Assembly (NCBI GenBank): GCA_028284145.1 | Contig: JANQSH010000191.1 | Location: forward strand, 1-64,000 | Direction: 5' to 3' | Source of the DNA: Planctomycetaceae bacterium | GTDB taxonomy: Bacteria; Planctomycetota; Planctomycetia; Planctomycetales; Planctomycetaceae | Length of the DNA stretch: 64,000 nucleotides | Shown here: one piece after another, positions 57,684 to 64,000 of the stretch | Layout: each line of letters begins with the position of its first letter | Position numbering within the stretch: the stretch's first letter is position 1 | The notes under the pieces: model-generated | Databases searched by the model: none | What the model was told of the DNA's origin: nothing | Seen by the model: only the letters and a program-made list of their open reading frames with translations | Translations under genes and position numbers: made by a program

Positions 57684-57702
57684 CCACCGGCTCTGCCGGT
57701 GG
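57684..57702. repeat. REP-like 19-nt palindrome
   Basis: CCACCGGC-TCT-GCCGGTGG is a perfect 8-bp stem with a 3-nt loop. The bases after it (TTCTGAC) are not a clear T-run, so it looks more like an interspersed palindrome than a terminator. No second copy was noticed in the window. Confidence 0.7.
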
Positions 57703-57924
57703 TTCTGACTGTATGCGGCAGAGAATTGGGAATCGAGCAGTTCTGGTGGATGCGTCAAAGAACCGGCCCGATGGCAACTTGTGAACTGATACCGGTTTCA
57801 TACAATCGGGTTACAAAATGCGCACAGACAGATTCGTCCCACCTCGGGATGCGTCTTTACTCACGAACAAATAAAATAAAACGAATAAACTGACACGACA
57901 GACCGACAGCAAACCTGGAGCAGG

Positions 57925-60690
57925 ATGATGATGAGTATGAGCGAAAATGGATTTGGTGCCGCCGGAAAACTGGCCACAAACAGTGGTGATTACACGATTT
58001 ACCGATTGGCAGCCTTGGCCGGTCAGAGTATCGGCGAGCCATCGAAATTGCCCTATTCCATCCGCGTGCTGCTGGAATCCTGTCTACGGAACTTCGACGG
58101 TTTCATCGTCTCGGAAGAGGATGTGCGAAATCTTGCGACCTACGATGCGGCGGCTCCCAGGCAGGTCGAGATTCCCTTCAAGCCGGGGCGGGTCGTATTG
58201 CAGGATTTCACTGGCGTGCCGGCGATTGTTGATCTGGCCGCTTTGCGGAGTGCGATGGTTCGCATGGGTGGCGATCCGAAAAAGATCAACCCGCTGGTGC
58301 CCTGTGATCTGGTCATCGATCACTCCGTGCAGGTTGATCAATTCGCCACGCAACTGGCGCTGCAGTACAACATCGACAAAGAATTTGAGCGGAATCTGGA
58401 GCGGTATCAGTTCCTGCGTTGGGGGCAGGAGGCATTCGACAATTTCCGCGTCATTCCTCCGGCGACCGGCATTGTGCATCAGGTGAATCTCGAGTACCTC
58501 GCCAAAGGCGTTCTGACCGATGGCAAAACCGTTTTCCCGGACAGCCTCGTTGGGACTGACAGTCACACCACGATGATCAATGGTTTGGGGGTCGTCGGTT
58601 GGGGTGTGGGCGGAATCGAAGCCGAGGCAGTCATGCTTGGCCAACCAATCTACATGTTGATGCCCGAAGTTGTCGGCTTCAAACTGATGGGAGAATTGCC
58701 GGAAGGTGCAACGGCGACAGATCTGGTTTTAACCGTCACAGAGATGCTGCGAAAGCATGGTGTCGTCGGCAAGTTCGTTGAATACTTCGGACCAGGACTG
58801 GCAGGGATGAGTCTGCCTGACCGCGCTACGCTGGCGAACATGGCGCCGGAATATGGTGCGACGATGGGCTTCTTCCCTGTCGATGACGAGACGCTGCGGT
58901 ATCTCGAACGAACTGGTCGCTCAGCTGATGAGGTCGATCTGGTGGAGAGGTACTACAAAGAGCAGGGAATGTTCCGGACGGCAGAGGCGTCCGAACCGCA
59001 ATTCACCAGTACCCTGGAATTGGATATGTCTACAGTCGAGGCATCGATGGCTGGGCCGAAACGTCCGCAGGATCGCATTCTGCTCTCTGCGATGAAGAGC
59101 CAATGGGAGCAGGATTTGAACATTGTGTTCGGGAAAGAGTTACCAGTAGATAACTCCACTGTCGAGTCGATGGCAGCGGAAGGGAGAGCCGCCACTGAGA
59201 TAGAGTTCGCGATTGCCATCGACGAGGGAGCAGGCGGTGTTCCCGTATCACTGAATGGAGACGAATTCAAGCTTCATGATGGTTCGGTTGTGATTGCAGC
59301 GATCACCAGTTGCACGAACACGAGCAATCCGTCAGTCATGATCGGGGCAGGGCTGCTTGCACGAAATGCCGTGGAAAAAGGCCTCAAACGTCAACCCTGG
59401 GTCAAAACGAGTCTGGCCCCCGGCAGCCGTGTTGTGACGGAATACCTGGAAAAATCAGGGTTAAACGAAAGCCTCGATCAACTCGGCTTCAATCTGGTCG
59501 GGTACGGATGCACGACCTGTATCGGCAATTCGGGGCCATTGTCTGAACCGATTTCCAACGCCATCAATGAAGGGGATCTCGTCGCGGTATCGGTATTGTC
59601 CGGCAATCGCAACTTTGAAGGTCGGGTCAACCCGCACGTTAAGGCGAACTACCTCGCTTCGCCACCATTGGTTGTTGCCTACGCCCTGGCTGGTACAACG
59701 AACATCGATTTGATAAACGAACCGATCGGGAAAGATAACGATGGCAACGATGTTTTCCTGAAAGAGATCTGGCCGACGCAACAGGAGATCACCGACACCA
59801 TCGCCGCGTCGATGTCACCCGACATCTTCAAGCAGGAATACAGTCAGGCGACGGAAGGACCACCGGAGTGGCGGCAAATTGAAGGAGCGGGTGGCGAAAT
59901 TTTTGAATGGGACGAATCGAGCACTTATGTGCAGGAACCTCCCTTCTTTGTTGACATGCCGGTGGATCCTCCACCAATTACGTCGATTTCGGAAGCTCGG
60001 TGTCTGGTTTCGGTCGGCGATTCTGTCACAACCGACCACATCAGTCCCGCAGGTGCGATCAAGGCCGATTCACCCGCTGGAGAATACCTGCAGGAGCGCG
60101 GTGTCGCGGTGACGGACTTCAACAGTTACGGTAGTCGTCGCGGAAATGACCGCGTGATGACGCGTGGCACGTTTGCCAATATCCGCTTGCGGAATCTGTT
60201 GGCACCGGGTACCGAAGGGGGTGTGACGACTTATCTCCCCACCAGTGAGCAGACTTCAATTTACGGTGCGGCTCAGAGGTATAAGGAATCGGAAACGCCA
60301 TTGATTGTACTGGCAGGCGGGGAATATGGAACCGGGTCTTCACGCGACTGGGCTGCCAAGGGAACTTATCTGCTCGGCATTCGAGCCGTTATCGCGACAT
60401 CGTTTGAACGTATTCACCGCTCAAATCTGGTCGGCATGGGTGTACTGCCACTGCAGTTTCGTGAAGGAGAAAGCCGGGATGCGCTCGGGCTGGACGGTTC
60501 GGAAACGTTTGATATCGCGTTGAGTGATGACCTCAAGCCGTTGCAGGCGGTTGAAGTAACCGCAAAAAAAACGGATGGTTCGGACGTGCACTTTGTGGTG
60601 ACCTGCCGCATCGACACGCCGGTGGAAGTCGAGTATTATCGCAACGGCGGGATTTTGCACAAAGTGCTGCGGGATTTGGCCGAAACGTAA
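57925..60690 (+). CDS. acnA: Aconitate hydratase A
   Basis: A protein of 921 residues, the AcnA/IRP1 form. Cluster cysteines are in [14 protein letters not shown] and [14 protein letters not shown]. Other blocks are [50 protein letters not shown] and [16 protein letters not shown] with the catalytic Ser. It isomerises citrate to isocitrate in the TCA cycle; the [4Fe-4S] cluster is one client of the suf machinery 40 kb away. The start is one of several Met codons at 57925-57940 after GGAG. Repeat J follows 24 nt after the stop. Confidence 0.96.
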   Translation: MMMSMSENGFGAAGKLATNSGDYTIYRLAALAGQSIGEPSKLPYSIRVLLESCLRNFDGFIVSEEDVRNLATYDAAAPRQVEIPFKPGRVVLQDFTGVPAIVDLAALRSAMVRMGGDPKKINPLVPCDLVIDHSVQVDQFATQLALQYNIDKEFERNLERYQFLRWGQEAFDNFRVIPPATGIVHQVNLEYLAKGVLTDGKTVFPDSLVGTDSHTTMINGLGVVGWGVGGIEAEAVMLGQPIYMLMPEVVGFKLMGELPEGATATDLVLTVTEMLRKHGVVGKFVEYFGPGLAGMSLPDRATLANMAPEYGATMGFFPVDDETLRYLERTGRSADEVDLVERYYKEQGMFRTAEASEPQFTSTLELDMSTVEASMAGPKRPQDRILLSAMKSQWEQDLNIVFGKELPVDNSTVESMAAEGRAATEIEFAIAIDEGAGGVPVSLNGDEFKLHDGSVVIAAITSCTNTSNPSVMIGAGLLARNAVEKGLKRQPWVKTSLAPGSRVVTEYLEKSGLNESLDQLGFNLVGYGCTTCIGNSGPLSEPISNAINEGDLVAVSVLSGNRNFEGRVNPHVKANYLASPPLVVAYALAGTTNIDLINEPIGKDNDGNDVFLKEIWPTQQEITDTIAASMSPDIFKQEYSQATEGPPEWRQIEGAGGEIFEWDESSTYVQEPPFFVDMPVDPPPITSISEARCLVSVGDSVTTDHISPAGAIKADSPAGEYLQERGVAVTDFNSYGSRRGNDRVMTRGTFANIRLRNLLAPGTEGGVTTYLPTSEQTSIYGAAQRYKESETPLIVLAGGEYGTGSSRDWAAKGTYLLGIRAVIATSFERIHRSNLVGMGVLPLQFREGESRDALGLDGSETFDIALSDDLKPLQAVEVTAKKTDGSDVHFVVTCRIDTPVEVEYYRNGGILHKVLRDLAET

Positions 60691-60714
60691 TTTATCTGAA
60701 TCGGAACTTGAATA

Positions 60715-60814
60715 TAGCTGTTTACTCTTTTGTGTAACGCCTCTGGCTCGTGGGGGACCTTATTTGCAGGTCTAACGACGTTCATCGCGGCACAGAAGAG
60801 CATAATACGCTCTA
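60715..60814 (-). repeat. About 100-bp intergenic repeat, copy J (reverse)
   Basis: On the minus strand it starts TAGAGCGTATTATGCTCTTC; the right arm (AAACAGCTA) has lost a few bases. It fills most of the 139-nt gap between acnA and the next gene and ends only a few bases before its AGGAG box. Confidence 0.92.
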
Positions 60815-60829
60815 ATCCAGGAGATTCTT

Positions 60830-62044
60830 ATGCTCGCGATCCTTCTGGCTGCAATGCTGACAGGCGAACCGGTTTCTCAATCCTGGCCGGCCTTTCGTGG
60901 TGTGGGTGATAGCCACACGAGTGCTAAAAACCTGCCACAGAAATGGGGAGAGGGAAAGAACATCGCCTGGGACATCGAATTGTCCGGTTATGGGCAATCG
61001 AGCCCGGTGGTGTGGGGCGATTCTGTCTTCGTGACGGCGACAAAAGGTGAAAAGAAGGAAACGCTTATCGTTGCCTGTTATGATCTGTCAACGGGCAAAA
61101 AGAAGTGGGTTCACGAGTTCGCGAGCAGTTGGCCCGTTCCCTCATCGAATTATGTCAGCCGCAGTGCTCCGACTCCCGCTGTCGATGCCGACCACGTTTA
61201 CGCTTTCTTTGAAAGTGGCGACTTGATTGCGCTGGATCATGCCGGCAAAGAACAATGGCAAAGATCGCTCACCAAAGAGTACGGTAAATATGTGGGCAAT
61301 CATCAGCTTGGCAGCTCCCCCGCGATTACGAAAGATGCGGTGATCATTCTGTTCGACCACAGCGGGCCATCGTATCTCCTGGCAGCTGACAAATCGACCG
61401 GCAAGAACCTTTGGAAAACCGATCGCGACAGCCGCGTCTCCTGGAGTTCACCTGTCATTGCCAGCGATCAACAGAGCGAGCAGATTCTGATCAGTTCCAA
61501 TGGTGTGGTTGAGGCGTATTCCGCCCAGGAGGGAAAGCGAATCTGGTGGCTCGATGGTCTGGAAAAGAATACGGTTGCTTCGCCCGGCTTCACTGATGGT
61601 CTGGTGATTGTTGGTTCGAGTCAGGTTGGCCACTGTGTTGCGGTCAACCGGGATTCCAAAGGGAAGTTGAGCGAAAAACAGATCGCCTGGAAAGCGGAAG
61701 ATGCGACCTCTTCGTTCGGTTCGCCGCTGATCCATCGCGGGCTGGTCTATTTCGTAAATCGCGCGGGGGTGGCTTATTGTCTCGACGTTAAATCGGGCAA
61801 ACAGTTGAGTGTTAAGCGGTTGCCCTCTTCCTGCTGGGCTTCGCCGGTTGCTGCCGGTGATCACATCTACTTCTTCTGTAAAGATGGGACGACGGTCGTC
61901 ATCAAGTTGGGGGCAGAGATGGAGCAGGTGGCCGAAAATGTGCTCCCTTCCAAAGAGCCTGTGCATGGAGTCGCCGTTGTCGATGGCGGATTTGTCGTCA
62001 GAGCAGGGGAATGGCTGACCTGCATCGGTAAGCCTGGAACGTAG
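60830..62044 (+). CDS. Exported PQQ-like beta-propeller protein
   Basis: A protein of 404 residues. The first 17 residues (LAILLAAMLTGEPVSQS) form a short signal peptide, then WPAFRGVGDSHTS, the usual start of planctomycete PQQ-like propellers. Blades show as VACYDLSTGKKKWVHEF, FESGDLIALDHAGKEQW, LLAADKSTGKNLWK, VEAYSAQEGKRIWW and YCLDVKSGKQLSVKR. It lies in the periplasm or outside; enzymatic use of PQQ is not evident. AGGAG (60819-60823) precedes the ATG. The downstream rluA-type gene starts 2 nt after the stop, so the two share a transcript. Confidence 0.88.
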   Translation: MLAILLAAMLTGEPVSQSWPAFRGVGDSHTSAKNLPQKWGEGKNIAWDIELSGYGQSSPVVWGDSVFVTATKGEKKETLIVACYDLSTGKKKWVHEFASSWPVPSSNYVSRSAPTPAVDADHVYAFFESGDLIALDHAGKEQWQRSLTKEYGKYVGNHQLGSSPAITKDAVIILFDHSGPSYLLAADKSTGKNLWKTDRDSRVSWSSPVIASDQQSEQILISSNGVVEAYSAQEGKRIWWLDGLEKNTVASPGFTDGLVIVGSSQVGHCVAVNRDSKGKLSEKQIAWKAEDATSSFGSPLIHRGLVYFVNRAGVAYCLDVKSGKQLSVKRLPSSCWASPVAAGDHIYFFCKDGTTVVIKLGAEMEQVAENVLPSKEPVHGVAVVDGGFVVRAGEWLTCIGKPGT

Positions 62045-62046
62045 CC

Positions 62047-63042
62047 ATGTCCAATTGTGATCACTACACGTTTCAGCGAGAGGTGGAGCCATACCTGAGC
62101 GGTGTTCGATTGGATCATTTTCTCGTCAAACACTTCCGAAATTACACAACATTTCGCATGCAGCGGATAGTGCAATGCGGCCTCGCGACAATCAATGGCG
62201 AATTGGCCACGACCAACCGCCGCGTGTTTGCCGGAGAAACAGTCACGATTCGGCTGATCGATCCACCAGACAAATTGATTGCGCCGGAACCGTTGCCACT
62301 GGATATCGTGTATGAAGATGACTGGTTGATCGTGGCGAACAAACCACCCGGAATGATCTGTCATCAGGTGGGGCGTTTTCAGACCGGCACTCTGGCGAAT
62401 GCTGTGCAACATCATCTGGACGAGCAAACATCTTTGCGGGGTGTTCTGCGTCCGGGCATTGTTCATCGTCTGGATCGCCTGACCAGTGGCATTATTGTGA
62501 TGACGAAGGATCACCTCTCCCACCGCAGGCTTTCCATTCAGTTTCAGAAACGTGAAGTTCGTAAATCGTACCTGGCGATTGTGGAAGGCCGAATGACAGA
62601 CGAAAAGGGCGAGATACGTTTTCCGATTGGCACGATCAATCAGTCCGGCAGCATTCTGATGTCCACCGCCACCGATGCCATTGCCCCGAAGGAATCTCAC
62701 ACGCGATACCACGTTGTTCAGCAGTTCAGAAATCACACGCTCGTTCGGGCCGAACCGTTAACCGGACGCCTGCATCAGATTCGCGTCCACCTGGCGGCCA
62801 TCGGCCATCCTGTCATGCACGATGAATTCTACGGAGAAAATGGCACGATCAAGGCATCGCGGTTTGACGATTTCGCACCAGGCGCACAGCCGGTTGACGA
62901 ACCGCCCGAAGATCGTCACACGCTGCATGCCTCCACGCTGCAATTGCAACATCCCATCACAAACGAAGAATGCCGGTGGGAGGCTCCATTACCAGAGGAC
63001 ATGCAGTTGGAGTTGGAAGCACTGTCGCCAACGCAAATGTGA
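62047..63042 (+). CDS. RluA-family pseudouridine synthase
   Basis: A protein of 331 residues. An S4 RNA-binding domain (about 18-75) reads GVRLDHFLVKHF, QRIVQCGLATING and RVFAGETVTIRL. The RluA catalytic domain (about 90-300) has the Asp motif GIVHRLDRLTSGIIV (about residue 140), KSYLAIVEGRM and LTGRLHQIRVHLAAIGHPV. It isomerises uridines in rRNA or tRNA; the layout fits RluC/RluD but the target cannot be named. ATG 62047 follows the propeller stop by 2 nt. No T-tailed hairpin follows in the plus direction; the nearby one serves the opposite gene. Confidence 0.93.
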   Translation: MSNCDHYTFQREVEPYLSGVRLDHFLVKHFRNYTTFRMQRIVQCGLATINGELATTNRRVFAGETVTIRLIDPPDKLIAPEPLPLDIVYEDDWLIVANKPPGMICHQVGRFQTGTLANAVQHHLDEQTSLRGVLRPGIVHRLDRLTSGIIVMTKDHLSHRRLSIQFQKREVRKSYLAIVEGRMTDEKGEIRFPIGTINQSGSILMSTATDAIAPKESHTRYHVVQQFRNHTLVRAEPLTGRLHQIRVHLAAIGHPVMHDEFYGENGTIKASRFDDFAPGAQPVDEPPEDRHTLHASTLQLQHPITNEECRWEAPLPEDMQLELEALSPTQM

Positions 63043-63072
63043 GTTGACAAAAAACGGGCGATGCGCAAAAAG

Positions 63073-63110
63073 GAAAACGGGCCCGGGCGGAAGAGGTGCC
63101 GGGCCCGCTA
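63073..63110 (-). terminator. Rho-independent terminator of the SthA-like gene
   Basis: Read leftward, GCGGGCCCGG pairs with CCGGGCCCGT over a 12-nt spacer and is followed by TTTCCTTTTT. It lies 48 nt beyond the stop at 63158. In the plus direction no T-run follows. Confidence 0.85.
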
Positions 63111-63157
63111 CACGGGTGTGAACCAGATTTCCCGTTCCTGCGTCACGCAGACGCGTT

Positions 63158-64000
63158 TCAAGCGGTGGAAACCAGTTCGACTTCCGCCGCACTCATTTCC
63201 AGCGATGTTTCGTTCCCTTTCTGCTCGAATGGATTGTCAATTTCACGAGCGTGCGGAAGGTCGTTGCTTGAATGACACTCGACATTGGCATTGAATGTGT
63301 TCCGTCCTTCGAATGAGTTGTGCCTGAACTCGGTTTTCATTTCATCAAAAGCGTGACGGACAACTGTTTGACTCTGGTCCACCGACGGGCCCACTTGTGA
63401 CTGGAAGCCAACGACATCGCCCACGCCGTAAATGTGCTTCTGCCAGGTCTGCAGGTTTTCATTGCACCACAAACGGCCACGTTCGTCCACTTCCAGGTTC
63501 GCCGCCTGCAAATTCAGTGTTTCTGTCTGTCCAATTTGGCCTGCACAGTACAAAGCGGTTTCGGCAACGATCCGCTCGCCACTTTCAAGCTCAGCAAAGG
63601 TCAAGTTGTTGTTCGTGCGGTTGAGGGCGATCACATCCTCGCCCAGCCGGAATTTGGTCCCCAGACAGTGGGCATGATACAGCAACGCGTCAATGATCTC
63701 GCGATTGTGGGAATCGAGCAGTTGTTCGCGGCCATCGACGATTATCACCTCAATTCCGAGCATAGCCAGCATCAGCCCGTATTCCATGCCAGTCGGCCCG
63801 CCACCAACGATAATCATCGACTTTGGAGTGTGGGGCAGACTGAGGAACTCATTCGTATTGATGATTCGTTCGCCATCGAATGGGATATGGTTCGGACGGG
63901 TTGGTACCGTTCCCGTGGCAATCAAAATCTTCTCACCTTCCAATTCGAAACTGCCATCGGGCGAAAGATGTTGTGCCATCTCGACAGAGGGAACAGGTTG
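63158..64000 (-). CDS. SthA-like flavoprotein disulfide reductase family, partial and lacking the usual C-terminal domain
   Basis: The frame is open to the window edge (ATG at 63979 is internal), so the N-terminal FAD part lies outside. Visible are LIATGTVPTRPNHIPFDGERI, the NAD-binding MIIVGGGPTGMEYGLMLAMLG (GxGxxG) and IYGVGDVVGF, the FAD-binding GD. The order and wording match soluble pyridine nucleotide transhydrogenase (SthA). Family members go on for about 110 residues with a dimerisation domain; here only about 75 unrelated residues follow (NTFNANVECHSSNDLPHAREI) and then a stop and terminator. It may be shortened or a variant; there is no room for the missing domain before rluA. Confidence 0.72.
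   Translation of the reverse strand, partial: QPVPSVEMAQHLSPDGSFELEGEKILIATGTVPTRPNHIPFDGERIINTNEFLSLPHTPKSMIIVGGGPTGMEYGLMLAMLGIEVIIVDGREQLLDSHNREIIDALLYHAHCLGTKFRLGEDVIALNRTNNNLTFAELESGERIVAETALYCAGQIGQTETLNLQAANLEVDERGRLWCNENLQTWQKHIYGVGDVVGFQSQVGPSVDQSQTVVRHAFDEMKTEFRHNSFEGRNTFNANVECHSSNDLPHAREIDNPFEQKGNETSLEMSAAEVELVSTA

Larger units (their letters stand above)
57399..57924. other. Divergent intergenic region with repeat I and a REP-like hairpin
   Basis: A 526-bp stretch between the methyltransferase gene and acnA. It holds repeat I and 14 nt after it a 19-nt palindrome (both listed). The last 200 bp should contain the acnA promoter; no gene was seen. Confidence 0.5.

Noticed and set aside
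57286-57708. Short frames reading through the 100-bp repeats, with shared peptides like ERITLFRA and EQFTFWCD
   Set aside because: The shared peptides come only from the repeat DNA; frames shift between copies and starts differ, so they are not a protein family.

Overview
The window looks like chromosomal DNA of a planctomycete, probably order Planctomycetales. The evidence is the mix of families: a DUF1559 prepilin-like protein, a DUF1080 (3-keto-disaccharide hydrolase type) secreted protein, a Tat-exported Gfo/Idh/MocA oxidoreductase, PQQ-like beta-propeller proteins, an ECF sigma factor followed by a Ser/Thr kinase with a zinc-finger-like N-terminus, and an FHA-GAF-PP2C phosphatase, beside a Gram-negative lipid A gene (lpxB). 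Genes are mostly single or in short operons. No rRNA, tRNA, CRISPR array or intact transposase was seen.

Layout. 0-0.9 kb: end of a Hint-domain polymorphic toxin with its immunity gene; the toxin frame is broken at a G7 tract. 0.9-3.9 kb: FAD oxidoreductase and Gfo/Idh/MocA dehydrogenase. 4.5-8.2 kb: translation genes rpmB and gatCAB. 8.5-12 kb: DUF1080 protein, DUF971 protein, universal stress protein and an AGCS-type Na+/amino acid symporter. 12.2-18.1 kb: iron-sulfur assembly cluster sufR-like, nuoB, sufC, sufB, sufD, Rieske ferredoxin, sufT-like, closed by a terminator. 18.2-22.4 kb: secreted Pro/Tyr-rich protein, csrA, S41 protease, SDR. 22.6-25.1 kb: accessory segment with a PIN toxin-antitoxin pair bracketed by identical palindromes, a small membrane protein and an HhH-GPD glycosylase. 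25.1-30.2 kb: ribBA, a UxaC-like isomerase and the FHA-GAF-PP2C phosphatase. 30.6-37.2 kb: basic small protein, a three-gene sigma/anti-sigma/secreted-protein unit, YiiX-like hydrolase, MFS carrier. 37.4-49.9 kb: Cys-rich protein, DUF1559 protein, CCA-adding enzyme, Gfo/Idh/MocA remnant, AlkD-like protein, histidine kinase, PQQ-propeller membrane protein, DUF393 protein, vWA protein, Ser/Thr kinase and a second ECF sigma factor. 50-64 kb: SLC13 carrier, HAL2/CysQ-type phosphatase, lpxB, trkH, methyltransferase, acnA, PQQ-propeller protein, RluA-type pseudouridine synthase, and a SthA-like flavoprotein running off the end.

The strongest unexplained signal is a family of about 100-bp intergenic repeats: eleven copies in 45 kb (19.4-60.8 kb), eight in plus and three in minus orientation. 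It has imperfect terminal inverted repeats (TAGAGC...GCTCTA), a 17-nt palindrome at its left end and an internal hairpin. It behaves like a non-autonomous mobile element (MITE): one copy supplies the stop codon of the DUF1559 gene, another sits just upstream of a ribosome binding site. Other palindromes (a 23-bp one twice around the toxin-antitoxin pair, a 19-nt REP-like one, a 31-nt hairpin) add to a repeat-rich intergenic landscape. All names are from reading the sequence; no database search was possible.
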